Shown here: positions 22,681-35,900 of the stretch, piece after piece
How positions within the stretch are numbered: the stretch's first letter is position 1
How the letters are laid out: every line of letters begins with the position of its first letter
From: Gymnogyps californianus
Taxonomy: Eukaryota > Chordata > Aves > Accipitriformes > Cathartidae
Length of the DNA stretch: 64,000 nt
NCBI RefSeq assembly: GCF_018139145.2
Contig: NC_059471.1
Location: forward strand, 87,628,520-87,692,519
Direction: 5' to 3'
Notes under the pieces: generated by a model
Database searches by the model: none
Seen by the model: only the letters and a program-made list of their open reading frames with translations
What the model was told of the DNA's origin: nothing
Translations under genes and position numbers: made by a program

Positions 22681-25600
22681 GCAATCAGCCATTCAAGCTT
22701 CTTGCTGTTCTGCTGGCTCCTCCTGTCCCTCCTGTTGGGAGGTGTCACAAGGGTGTGCATCTGTAGATCCTTGGCTTCGCCAGGGAACTGCCACTTGGGA
22801 ACTTCCAGCTCTTGCCAACCATCTTTCACAAAGATCCCCACACTGTACCTCTTGGGAAAGACCCGCTAGTACTGAGAAAGACCCCAGTAGGTGACTTTTT
22901 TCAACAGCTTTTGAAGGTATCTGACTTTTTTACTGGCTTTTTTTCCCTTCTGTCTTTATTAACTTCACTTTCTAATTAGGTCCCGTGAAGATGCATCTCC
23001 TCATTTTACTTAAAAGGTTCACTGACCCTCTGGCATACTGTTATAACCCAGTAACCTGTGAGTATAGTAATTAGGACATTATAAAACCTTGAGTTGATCT
23101 GTACATCTTTCACATTCAGAGGAAGAGATGTGCTGCTTTGCAAAGGGAACTGGCTGAAGCAAGACAAGCCCAAAGTGAAGCACAAATTAATATTTTAAAA
23201 AAGAAAGTGGGGATTATTCATGGGAAGAAGAGATTGATTGGAGCAACAAACTTCAAGGAGAGAGGATAAGGGTAGCACTGAATTTGCTTCAAGAAAGCTC
23301 CAGGAGCAGGAGGTAATAAAAGGCAAGCAAAAGACAGGAGAGGGAAGGGCAGCAATCACTCTTTGACTTTTGTAACACATTCCTACTGCATCAGACTAAC
23401 TGTAACAGAGCATGTGATAAGAAACTAGTCAAGAATCAGGTCTTGTCACATGCTGCTCCTAGTGTGACCCATGACATGAAGATGGACCCAAATTGTCTTC
23501 ACTACATTCATACAAACAGTCATATAACTCCACAAGGATATTTATGCAAATTCAACAGGCACAACTTAACCATCAAGAAAACCGCAGCACCTTTCCTCAA
23601 GTGTTTTTCTTGTGAAGACAACTGGCTCATTTTATTCTTATTTACTATTACATTGTTTTTCAGCCAATAAAAGAAGTAGAATGTGTCAAAATGTCTGACA
23701 ACACCAAACACCAACAGAGAGATGAAACTGCAGATACAAGCCAGTGCTATACATCACTGGGAGAACAAAGCAGGTTTTCAAGCGCTTGTTTCAGACATCC
23801 CTGAAAGTAATGGTTTATGAACCACATCCTCGGCTTTTTAATCAACACAAATATACTACCTTCAACAGGAGTACACTGCTAAATATACATGTACTAATGC
23901 ACAACATGATACACTGAAACAAGTATATCATGCTTGGATCTATGCAAATTAAAAAATGCATTAAGCATGTAGATGGAACTGTACCTAATTGGACCAATGG
24001 AGAATGTAGCTCATTAAATTGCTAGATTTAATGACAAGATTGTTAACAGTACAGAGATATCTGGAAAATCCTTTGGATCATCCTGGATTATCTCTTCAGC
24101 TTTTCCTCTTACATAATTTTTAATTTCCTTGGCAGTTAATCCTGTTATAGAGGAGCTTTTGAGCAAACACTTTAATTTTTGCATTTTCTAAGTGGTAAAT
24201 TATATGAATTGATTTCCATGATATCCTTTTTCCCTTGTGCCCCTTCGCCGATTAAGCTCTGCAATAATATTATGTAATGGAGCCCACACATCACCCTTCC
24301 CTCTTTTATAAAACAGTCACATCACACCACGTACTTTTACAGGCACCTCAGAAAAATGCCTTGCTGCTTATAAAACCCACACACCATTCTTTTTTTTTTC
24401 TTTTTTTTTTCCACAGAGATCCTGATCTGCTTCTTCAACATCAGTTATTTATCCCTGTAGCAGCCTGAAAAAACAGGCAACGTTAGTCTCGCTTGTAAAT
24501 CCTGACTAAGCGATGTTAATGATTACAGTTTACAAAACTGTTACTGCAGGAGACACCTCAAAGTTCGTCAATGAAATAAAGGGCGCCTTAAAGTCTAGTG
24601 CTATTCCTATTAATCAAAGCTTTTCAACTTTGTAATAGCAGGCATACTTTGAGCGCATGTGTGTTTGGGGAACTCGGCTTGCTGTAATTCCAGAAACATT
24701 TGTCTTCCCTGCAGAATCATGCAGCCAAAGGGTATCGATCAGGTATGATATGACCTGCAGTGAAAATGCTGGGATCCAGTCCACTGACTGAGGTGCGCAC
24801 CTTCTGCCTCACCAGTAGGGTGCCTGTGAAGCTGGTCCCTTAAAGCACAGTCCTTCATTTCACATTTGACAGGTAGAAAGAGGAAAGGTCATGGTGATGC
24901 AGAGACAAACGTTAATGTAAGTTCAAAAACGTTTCTTCCTCTTTTTTATTTTTCTATTTTTTGTTCTCCGTTACACTAGAAGACATGATATAACACCATT
25001 ACATACATAGTGCACCTAATGGTTTGAAAGGAAGGGGTTTCTGGAAGAAACAGCTATCCTAGTTTTACTAGATATCTGACTGGTGACCATATTCTTTCTC
25101 TCAAATACCATCTTTATCAACCATGCTTTGTTTTTACATGTGGTAGGAAAAACTTTTTCTCTAGATGGTGATCATGAGATCCAGGTAAGTGCGGGGTGAT
25201 AATTTTGGCATTTGCTTGTTTAAAATGTAGTTCATGCCAATGACAAACAAACCTCAAAAGACACATTCCAGGCAAAGGCAATGTTTGTGTGGATCCCAGA
25301 ACTCCATCTCTCTCCAACAGGCTGCTACCCAGCCTTTCCGCAATCAACATAAGAACTCACATATGTTTCCATTTTACTTCCATATTTTCCTTTTTGAGAA
25401 CCAAAAAGGTTCACAGGAAGCTTTAGAAAAATCTTTCTAAAAAAAGATTATGCAATGCGAGACATTTTCTCTGCTCGTCTATATCTGATCTCCAAACACT
25501 GCAAAGTCTTGCAAATAATTGGAACTATAGGAGCCAACTCTTGACTAATTTTAAGTTAGATCATTGGAAAAAAAAAAAAGAAATTCAACTGGAGCACACT

Positions 25601-27010
25601 ACTAATTGAAATTCACCCTGCAGCAAATGTTCTCGAGTGAGCTCTTTCATAGCCCCTGCGGTCAACAGTAAACCATGTTTATGGACTCTGACCACTGATG
25701 AATTTCATGATAGGTGTTTTTTTTTTAAGAAAGAAAACATGAACTTCTGTTTGTTCAGCATGTCTACAGTCCTACTTTTGGGAGCCAGCATAGTCATACC
25801 AATATATCACTGTCACTTTGAAAAACAGCCCCAAATTTATGGCAGGCACAGAGCCCTAAAATAAACATATAACAAACAGTTCTGGGAGCAGAAGCAACAA
25901 AGCCTGATTTATTACAGATGAATGATGGCTGAATTTGCTAACAAGCTAAGCTCTGACCAATGCTTTTCCCTCGGTTGAAACAGTCAAAACACCTATTTCA
26001 CATATGGCCAGCCTAGTGCAGTTGGGGATGAGCTCATGTCAGTCTGTCCCTTACTGGTCCCCCTGTTTTCCCCATTCACTTATCAACTTCAAACCTGTTT
26101 GTTAGAAAATGGTGTATCTAAGTCCTCTAGTTCCATGTCAAAGTCAGCAAACGAGCTTGAAAGTTATTGGAGGAATTATATGTATATGTGTATTCTCTTC
26201 ACATAGAGAACAGTGGGAACAATAAATCTTAGAGCTATGCAGGAAACTGGAGATTTTTTCATCATTTTCCAAGCACTGACACAATTCTCCTTTCCTAAAC
26301 ATCTCTATAATATCCATAGATTCTGTAGATCATACCTGAGCTATTTTTAGGTCATAGAAATATAAAATTCAAATTATAACAAGGGATCTTCAAATACCCT
26401 AGTGAGAAATAACTGTTGATAGAGGAATGTGTCAAAGCCGGCCTTTGATGCCACTGACTGCTAATACATGTTTATGCAGCAGAGGCACACATACTCTGCT
26501 GTGGGACACTTACATTGGAAGCTTCTGGGTCAAGCAACTAAAGGTCTTCCAACTTGGTTTTCACTTTGTTTCTTAAATGTCTTAGTGAGAATATCCAATA
26601 TAAAAAATCCTGGTATATTTGATATGATTTCTCCAGATCACAGGAGGTATGTGCAAAATGATGGCATATTCCCGTAAGCACAGTTTACACTGTGGGGAAC
26701 AAATGATTCCAAAAGTCAATGACAGTGAAGACAAAGACCTCCTAATGTGAAGTACCAGAGGTAAAAATTACTGGGGAAATAAGCAAGGGGAAAATAAAGA
26801 ACTGATAAGACAGATGGAATAACACCAGATTGCTGAATAACCTACAGAAATTTTCACACCCCTCAGAAATGCAAACAGTTCTTTGAATGAATGTGGTCAT
26901 GTAGTATACCTATTGCTATTCTACCAGCCTGTGAGACTACAGATCTCAGCCCTATGGAGACTGTGCTCTTTCAGGGCACTCACCAATATGTTTGAATACA
27001 TGTTCTGTTC
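22681..27010. other. Unique sequence, no gene recognised
   Basis: No exon can be assigned. It includes a strong acceptor-like tract at 24,387-24,416 (listed separately), an AATAAA hexamer at 24,575-24,580, and a stretch at about 24,470-24,600 with homeodomain-type TAATGATTA words that could be conserved non-coding DNA. Otherwise nothing stands out. Confidence 0.45.
24387..24416 (+). other. Splice-acceptor-like polypyrimidine tract ending CCACAG
   Basis: A pyrimidine run of about 25 nt, almost all T, leads directly into CCACAG and then AGATCC. This is close to the vertebrate 3' splice-site consensus. An open frame continues for only about 17 codons before TGA, and AATAAA follows 160 bp later. 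No donor or protein homology is recognisable, so a real exon is only a possibility; T-runs are common in AT-rich DNA. Confidence 0.2.
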
Positions 27011-27070
27011 ATCCTATCCTATCCTATCCTATCCTATCCTATCCTACCCTACCCTACCCTACCCTACCCT
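27011..27070. repeat. Two-phase pentamer microsatellite (ATCCT)7(ACCCT)5
   Basis: Seven exact ATCCT units (27,011-27,045) switch without interruption to five exact ACCCT units (27,046-27,070). The minus strand of the second half is (AGGGT)5, with five G3 tracts spaced by two bases, so it fits a quadruplex pattern. The open frame at 26,883-27,083 merely translates the repeat. Confidence 0.97.
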
Positions 27071-30000
27071 TCTTACATCATAATTATCATTGCATGTTGT
27101 CAAAATCTTTCAGCTGAATGTTACGTAACATGACTCAAAACTGTTACATACAGTATTCACACATTTTCAACAATTATTTTATTCTCCAGAGAATGTTCTC
27201 CTGAAAATATAAACTCACAAATTCCTATTACACTGACTAACTTATATTTTAAAAAAGTCAGGATAGTTTCACAAAATAGAGAGTGAGTCCTTACATTCCT
27301 GAAACTACAAGGGGACTCAACTAGACAGAAAGTAGCTCTTGGAGTTGCGGCTGGTCTCCAGTTAGCATCCCCACAGCCATTCCTATGGCCAGAAAATCCC
27401 AGCTGGTAGTTTTTGGTGAATTTTTGTAGATCAGACACCACCAACAAATTTTGAACCTGACTGCCTCTGTGAAACTAACCACTGGGTCTTATTTGGGTGT
27501 CCATTGTCTTCTTGATTTCAAGGGGAAGTTCTGGGTGTAAACTGGACATCTGGAAGTGTCTATGGATCTGACCTCTAGTGACTGTAGGTTATAAATTAGA
27601 ATTGTGTTTTTTTGTGAAAGGTATCTGAAAGCTGCCCCCTCCAGAATCAAAATGGCATTGTGTGCTTTTACTCTGAAGTGACTGCTAGGGAGGAATGCCA
27701 TCCACTTAAACTTCAGTATTTGCTGTTGTTTTAGAGTTTCACAGCTGTGTAGTTCCTGACCCAAGTGTATTCAACCTGCAAGTCCTAATGACGCATAGCG
27801 CAGAGTGGTATGACCTTTTAGAGTAGACCTCAGGGTCCCAGTCTTACAACAATGGCACAAAAAGATAGTTACGAAACTAAATAAAGAGCTCAAAGTTTAA
27901 ATTTCTCTTTTAAGATCAGTGAAAAGTTTTTATTTGAAGAAGTTATTGCCCATTTCTGTGAATAATGAGGCTGCTGCCAGACAACCTAAGATATACGTCC
28001 CCCCAGGCAGTGGTATAGAACTAAAACCAAGTGAAAGAGTCTACAATATATTAATTAATGAGTGAACTTCCAGCTTCTCATTAACAGTCTCCACTGAAGT
28101 TTCAGTAATTCCTAAGCATTCAATAGTAAAATAGAATCCACTTCAGGGATCCAAGCAACAACAGATTAATTCAGCAAACTTCTTCACCTAGTGTGGGGAT
28201 TGAGTTTTAATCCTAAATCTAAGGAGGATTAGGGAGGAAAATGCCATAAACACAGAAAGGCCAAGACAAAACTGAACAAACAAAACCAAACAAACAAAAA
28301 CCAACAAAACAAAAACCAATAAGGCAAGGCAAGGCAAATTTTTTGTCATAGGGTCTTGAAAAAACTACAGGAGTTGAATTGCCTGATGCCATTAAGAATT
28401 TTCTCAAAGGAATATGAATACTACCATCTACAAATTACTGTCTTTTCAGTTGAACATCACTGAAAGGTTTGGTTATTTTTTAAATTTTTACTTTAAAAAT
28501 ATAAAATAAAGGGGTTAATTTGCGGAGCATCAAAAACATTAAATTTGCTGAGATGTTCTGAAGACCCCATGTCTCCAGTCAGACGTCAGGAAGCCTGGGT
28601 TTCAATTACTTTGCATCTTGTGGTGGACAAAGATTTCAGTTGTGTTATGTCAAGGCCGAAGTGGGAGCTTATTAGACTTATTACCACTTATTAGACACAA
28701 GAAGATCTACAAGTGGAGGAGGAGACAGGCAGAGGAGGAGGTAAGAAGGAGGAGACATGCATTAGAGTGCCTGACTTCCCTCTCCCCAAAATGTCCAGTT
28801 TTAGTGGACATCTGAAGTTCTCTCCCTCAAAACAGGTGTCTCCTATGTGGACCTTCATGAAGTTTGTTAGAATTAATCTCTCTGAGTACTCTGCTGCTCT
28901 GTCAGATGTCACTGAGTGTCTGGAGGCTGCAAAGTTACTAAGGATGGGCAGGACATGTGCGCATATGAACCACTATGGCATAAACCTTTTCCTTCAGGAA
29001 ATCAGGTTAAGACCAAATCCTCTGAAATGTACTTTTTATGGCATACAGTTACTTAGTCATGAGGAAGTGATGCAGGACAAGAAGGAGTCCTCTTTGGGAG
29101 CCACATAAATACAGTTTTCTAGGAAATTTTGTAGCACATTCAACTACTGTTCATTTTCCTCAAAAGTCCTGTGTTCTTTGAAAGAAAATACCAGAAAAAT
29201 ACTTCTCTTTTCCTAACAGTTCCACTTTTCATCTTCAGCATGGTGTTACAAGTTCATGAGGATAAAAAAAAATAGCAAAAGGCAAGGCAAAGCAATAAAT
29301 CTGTGCAGCTTATTCTAATAAGCTGTTTCAGTCAGCCATCTGGCTACATGGTCCTCCACTTTGAGTTTTAGCATTACAAGTTCCCAAGAAAGAAAAGTAA
29401 TTCTAAAAATTCTAACATTAAAAAAAAAATTCTACACACTACAAGAGCCAGTAAGAATGCATTATTCTCATAACTTTGAAAGTAGGTTTGCCATAAATTA
29501 GAGGGCTATAGAAAAACGTATTTCAGGGAATGCTGACTGTCTCCTTAACAAGAGAAACAGCCATTTTTTGCTAAATTAAGTCAGGATAACCCTAGAAGGG
29601 CTCTTCATCAGTTATTCTGATGATAAAATACTATTTATGCAAGGCAGTGAAGACCTAAGGAAATCACAAAGGTCTCAAAGAAACATAAAAAAAGAAACCC
29701 CATGACTGTACTAGCATGGTCCTCTCAGCTGCACAACGTAAGTTTGCACATTACTTTTCCATATCTCAGTCTCAGTGCCAGGGATTTATTCAAGGCATGG
29801 AAGTATGAAGATGAACAATGGCTTTTCTCACTTTTACATAAAGCAGCTCCACAACTGCAATGAGCAGATATTCTGGACGATGCAATGACAGCGACGGAGG
29901 CTTGAGTTTTAAGCTCAATTCTCCTGTGCCAAAGGAGCTGCAAAACTTTCTACAGAAGGTGAGGAATTTCTCAGTATGGGAAAATTGGTGGCTTATGTCA

Positions 30001-31776
30001 GTTTAGACTCAGTATCTATTCTTATTTTTGCCCATATTTTAGAAGATGATGTTAATGATTCTGCTTCAAGTCTGAAAAGAGAAGCAAGATAGAAACAGTG
30101 TAGAGGTATCTAATAGATCATCTGAGCTACCTACCTAAAATGGAGCATACTTGCATTATTCCTGTTACTCTTCAAAGAGACAGTGTCTTAGGCAAAAATT
30201 AATGTTTAAATCTGTGGAGCAAAAGGTAAAAAATGTGATTGATTAATAAATGTTCTTGACTGAGTAATTCAACAGAACAAGACATAGAAAGGGACAAGAT
30301 CTTAGTATTGTGTTAAAAAGCTCCCAAAAAAGGTGGTGAGGATAACATCTGCGAGCCATATATAGTAGGGGGCAGAGGAATAGCAAATGAGACAGCCACT
30401 GTCAGAGATGGAAGGACTCACCTGAAAGATAAGTTATTCCATCTAACCATCTCAAGCTCAGGGACCTACAGATCTCTCATGGGTTCTGACTTTTTTTAGC
30501 TGGCTTGTAATCTTCCGTTTCTTCTGTGAGTTGCAGCATTGTGAACATACTATAACTCATTTGTATTGAGGATAATTCGATTTTTTGTTAAATCTGTTTT
30601 GTGTAAAATGAAAACCCCAGGGATATTATCTGTATAAATGTATACAATGAATAACATTTTTTAACCAGTTGAATGTCATTTTGTCAATTTGGAAAAGATC
30701 AGTAGGACAGCAAGGTGAAACCTATCATCTGCCCAGACTGGGAATAAAAAAAAAGCATGATTTTCAGACACGACTGTTAACTCTTGGAGCTCTCCCACCT
30801 TCCTCAATACCGATGATGGACTACAAGCACATGTGGTTCATTGGTTGCTTCCTGGTGATCCCATTGCACAAACTCATCTGACACCACCTTTGGTGTGAGA
30901 GACAATAAAATGCACAAGCAAATATTTCCATAAATTTGGCATTCCTTTGATGAAAAATGTTCAGAAGTTCCAGCTAATTCAAAAATGGAAATAAAAAGAA
31001 GAATGTGTAGTTAAGCTTGGACCACTGATAGAGTAGTTTTACCTGTATTCAGAACACTGATTTATAGGTATTTGATATTAAGACCAGGTAATCCACATTT
31101 TTTATTTATCCCTTTCTCAGTGAAATCTCTGTGAAAATCCAGAAGATTCCACCCACAGTGACTTTGAACCGTAAGTATGCTGACCTTTAAAAATCAACAA
31201 CACTTTGTGGTTTTGTTCTTATCTTGCCCCTCAGTGACAACTATGATAAAATGGTTGGCAGACTGTCAACATCTTGGACCATGGACTTTCAGTGAGTCAC
31301 CGATTGTTCGGATACCTTGTTATTCACAGCCCAGTTTCTCCCTCAAGCCAGGGACCACCAGCGTGGGAAGTGCAAGATGTTAGTTGTGACTCTGGCTCTG
31401 GCACCTTGATAATAAAGCTATCCTGCTTTGAGCCCTATGGCAAGAGCAGCTGTAAATTGTGTCAGCTGACTACGGTACCAAAGTGGCACTGAGTTTCACA
31501 GATTGCCGTAGTGGGCATTTGAGGTAAAAAATGCCGGTGCTGCTTTGGGGTCCCATACTCAGGAAGGCTTTGCAGGCTCAATAGCATCCACTGTTTCACC
31601 CAAAGAGCACAGGTTATTGGGAACAGAGGGAGGGAGTGCAACCCACTAACTTGAAAACTTGTTTTTTAGAGACAAATGCTGCTCCAACTCCACCTCAGTG
31701 GTTCTCAGTGTAACATATTTGTTACATTCTTGTGACACCGGGGGTATTGGTGAACTCTGCCGTGGTAAAGATGTCA
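27071..31776. other. Unique sequence, no gene recognised
   Basis: No gene is recognised. Minor simple sequence: a CAAA-rich run at about 28,266-28,320 followed by GGCAA triplication to 28,337. The 131-codon open frame at 28,713-29,108 begins in a GGAGGA-rich stretch and shows no domain. AT-rich sequence fills the rest. Confidence 0.45.
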
Positions 31777-31829
31777 GCCCAAGTCCATGAGCTTAGTGCT
31801 ATTTGAACTTATTTGCTGAAATCAGAAAA
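31777..31829 (+). repeat. Diverged repeat pair, copy 1
   Basis: It shares GCCCAAGTCCA, GCTYAGTGCYAT and TTGCTGA/CTGCTGA..TCAGAAA, in order, with 32,856-32,914. The second copy carries about 6-9 extra bases after the first word. A second shared segment (TGACACYGG...ATTRGTRAAYYCTGC) lies upstream here (31,731-31,760) but downstream of the other copy. Alignment was by eye; the family is unknown. Confidence 0.4.
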
Positions 31830-32855
31830 AACCATTGAACTTCATTGTCTTTTACCTGAGATAGGAGGTGCAGGAAGGGTCATGAGAAAAGAGAGAAATG
31901 GACAAACATTTTGTGTCATGGTCCCCATGATGAAGCCACATCCTCTCCCTGAGCTGTGGTGATGCTGCTGCAGGTGTCCCACAGGGACTGCGAGCAGCAG
32001 GAGAGGTAAAGATTGCAGCAAAACAGTGCAGGGCTGCAGGATCCCATGAGGTGCTGGAGTGTACAAGCTGGGGATGAAGGAGCGAGAAAGGCTTGGTGGG
32101 CTGAGTGTCTGGGACGAGCGAGGGGAAGAAAATGCGAATATGGGGATTTGTTTGATGAGATGTCAGGCGAGTGGTCAGGGTTGAGGCTGTGGTTTGGTTA
32201 GAGAAAAGGGGTGTCAGAATTAGATATTCTTTCATTATCAGCAAGGGGCTAGGTCTTGAGGCAATATAAATCAGCATGTAGCCGCTGACCATGGCAACCT
32301 AATACTGATTCACACAAGCTCAAGACCTCTCTTGCTAATATTACATCCCGCTTCTGCTCAGGTCATGGCATTTTGTTTCAATGAACTTTGTAGCTTCTTT
32401 GGCTTCCTATGGAGACCTAGTAATGTGGTTTTTTTCTCTCAATTATCAAATCAAGACCAGCAGCAGGTACCTTTGTACAGCTGACTAAAAAGATCCCCTA
32501 TGTATTTGCTTTTGACATGTGTAAATTAATGGAACCAGTTATCACCATTGAGAGGGACTAAGGACAGCATTCGCTAGGGAAAAACATAATTGCAAAACAA
32601 AAGAAACGCAAGCGACACTCTTGTTGAAAATCCTTCTTTGTGATTTTCACATTACATGTTTGCGTCCATACAGTATTTGAAGTAAATTTCATCTTGTGAT
32701 ATTTTATATAGGCATGCCTAGTTCAGTCACACATGATTAGCTTCGTAAGAAAAGAAACACTGATTTACTAAAGAAATACAATAGACCTTTTAGCAGGTCT
32801 TCGTTCTAAAGCACAATAAGAGGTGTCAGAAATCCCCCATACTTCCAAGTTTTTG

Positions 32856-32914
32856 GCCCAAGTCCAACGACTGCAGCTCAGTGCCATGTAAAATTATCTG
32901 CTGAGGTCAGAAAG
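32856..32914 (+). repeat. Diverged repeat pair, copy 2
   Basis: This is the partner of 31,777-31,829, about 1.08 kb away and in the same orientation. The linked segment (TGTGACACTGG...TAAACCCTGC, about 32,930-32,960) is on the opposite side compared with copy 1. It could be an old tandem duplication or two insertions of one decayed element. Confidence 0.4.
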
Positions 32915-32960
32915 AGCAGAGCCCTGCTTGTGTGACACTGGCTGAATTAGTAAACCCTGC

Positions 32961-35900
32961 TTCTCATCACTGTGCTGCTTCCAGGTCTGCTTGGGTTCCT
33001 GGTGCTTTCAGTCCCGGGTTTAGCACACACAGAGCTACTTTCATGGCTTCTCTGTCTGCAATCCTTATGTATTCCTTCAGACTGAGAGAGATAAATACAT
33101 GGATGAGGGTCATTCTTTAAAGCAGTATGTTCAAGAGTGATCTTTAGCAACAACAAAAAAAAGCATAACAAAGAGTTGCCCTACAAGTGTCTTTCTAATG
33201 GCCTCCAGTGGACTTGGATTAGGCCTTGGTACTAGTGCTTGTTATTTGAGCAGAATAAAGTTTCATGAAATTGGAACCTAGCTGTATAAAAATTGTGAGC
33301 CATTTATATATTCTGCTGTTCTTCAGATGCACTATAAAGTAGGATTCCTCTACACAATTGATACGTAGAATGGAAGTACTATGAATCTGTACACATACAC
33401 AAGAAAAAACAAATCTGGCGGCTAAAAGTGACCCATTCTAGGAGCTGGCTACTATATTGATTTCAAAGATTAGAAGGTCTACTCCTTTTTGTTTTTCAGA
33501 TGCATCTAAGCTGTGTGGCATATTTGGCAATGTCCATTAAACATGATAGGATAGAAAACTACTGTCTGGTTCTACTTAAAACTCTAATGAATTGGGACCT
33601 TTAGTTAAGCACAGCAAAGCCCTAAAATGCTGAAGCATACCACTGTCTCAGGGGCACTCCACAATGATGAGGTTGGAAAAGCCTAAAAATAGGGCCCACC
33701 AGTTTGAATCTGAGATGGCTGAAGCCAGGGAGAGATGAGCAAAAGACTTTGTAATTGAACTGCAATGTAAGAAAAACTCATCAGGTGCCTTGAGAGAAAC
33801 ATGCTCCAGATTAACCAGCAGCTCCTGGGCTGCTTTTGAGGAAGCTGCTGATAAACTGTGGCTTGACGTATAACCACCCTAAGCTGTGTGACTCGTGGTT
33901 GCCTCCACCGTGCCTGTTCCTCCTCAAAACTCTGTGCTGCTGCTTCTGGTTCCTGTGAGCTGTAGGGGTTGTCTAAACTCAGAGCTCAGGGGGTGTTTCT
34001 TCAGTGGTGTGGGACCTCACCCTTTGAGAACTGAAGTTTCAATATATCACCAATACCAGCAAAACCTCTGAACAGTTTTTGTATCAATGGCAGCTAGCGA
34101 CCGTGTGAGGACAACCCTAGAGCAGCATGAGAGAAAGAATGGATAGAAAAGCTTTAACTTGGAGTTAGCTGTCTTGCATTGACATAACTGCAGTTACCAT
34201 TCTTTCAAGATTACTAGGTAATTTTTTTTCCTTTAAGTGCCTCATCTGAGACACTTTCCCTTGTTTCTCTAGCAAATTTGAGAATATTTATGTTTCCATG
34301 TCTTAGTCTTCTATTAAGACATTTTTCACCTTTCATTTTATGGTCTCACATTGGCTTTCCTTTGATAGAACATCTCTTTTGTCAAGGCACTTCTCTGTAA
34401 TATTTGGATAGAACAGTCTTTGAAAGAAATTAGTCCTTGATTAGTACCTGCCTGTTTCTGCTCTCTCTATATGCCTTTACTTAAACTTATCCCAAAATTT
34501 CAGTGAAATCACAGATTTCAACTTAAAACTTGAATTCCTGACATTAAAATACGTGCAGTGAGACCCATTACTTTTTATCTGAAGAGGGGTAGAGAGCAGG
34601 TAGCATTTAGTGCATTCCCTTTTTCTCTCAATTACTATCTGGGTTTTTTTCTGCTGTTGTTCTGTACCTTTGCCATATCTGTATTGGAGAGCACATTAGA
34701 AAAGAGGAAAAAGGAGGATGAAATGGATTTTTTGCCTCTCTGGTGTCATTTCTTTCCCCCATTGGTTTCTGTGAAAGGATTAAAGCCTTCTACTGAGATA
34801 GCAGGAAAAGCTTTAAAATGTGTTTGTCCTCTGGTTTCCTGCTGCTCTGCCTGAGTCTCTTTTTCACTTTGCCATTTACAGCATTGGTAGCTTCATTAAC
34901 AAGGGGTTACAACATGCATACCTGCCCTGATTCTCCAGGGAGTGTCCTCTCTCCCTGTCTTTGATTACCTATTTTGTACTGCTGCACATTCAAACCAGGC
35001 CCTTTTCCAGCTAGTTTGACCTGGTCAACCAAACAAGAACAGCCTTATCCTGAAGGTATATCCCAGTTGAAGGAATCCCTCCTGGATGAATGCATCCTCA
35101 CCCAGCACAGAGCCTCCCCAGCTGCGTCTTTGCCTACCCCTTAGAGCTGTGGGAACTTGGATACAGGCGAGGAACAGGGGGGCAGCTGTGGCTTCTGATG
35201 CCTTGACCATTTGTGGCTGGTTCTTAATCACCTGTTGGACCTATGGGTCACACACCTTAGCCAAAAGTGGTCTCCATGCTAGCCAAATTTAAGCGGAAGA
35301 AACAGACAGTCCAGATTTTGGAGCGTGTGCACCCTGCTCTCCCCCCGCCCTCCTCCTCACCACCCAGGGACTGAAAGTTTTGTCACTGCTAACAGGTTGG
35401 TCTCAGATTAGCACATCACACTTACTTCAAAGAGTTGTAAAATGTCTGGCTTTTCTGCATAAGAAAATGTGGATTTGGATGCACTCCCAAAACACTGAAG
35501 GGAAACATGCAAAGATAAGTCAGCTCAGCACAGAAACCATGAGAACAATCATTCTCAGCCAGCGAAGGAAGCTGACAAAGGATTTATACGTAACCTCTAG
35601 AAGTTCAGAAAATCAGTAGCAAAGTATGCTCTACCACCACAACATGTAGCTCACCAGTGGATTTTTATGAAACCAAGATGATGCTGGAAATGGAAGGACC
35701 TCCCAACAGCTTGTTTTGCACCAAGGAGGTGCCAGTTCTTTTGGGATCTGAATAAGAAAGGCATAACTGGCTTATTGTATAAAGAATGGAAGTACTGTAA
35801 AAGGTGATAGCAATAATAGAAAAGGTGACACCATTTCTGATGCTAACAGAGGTACTAGAAAAGGTAATAGCAATCTTACCTCCCTGCTGATGCTGGGAAC

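Noticed and set aside
22003..22869. 288-codon plus-strand frame, the longest open frame in the window
   Set aside because: More than two thirds lies antisense to the CR1 ORF2 remnant, whose minus-strand frame has clear family motifs; the rest shows no domain.
27011..27070. Telomere-like interstitial repeat
   Set aside because: The unit is a pentamer (ACCCT), not the vertebrate telomere hexamer.
26883..27083. Frame ending in Ser-Tyr-Pro-Ile-Leu repeats
   Set aside because: Direct translation of the ATCCT/ACCCT microsatellite.
28713..29108. 131-codon plus-strand frame
   Set aside because: No recognisable domain; begins in GGAGGA-rich low-complexity sequence and has no splice or promoter support.
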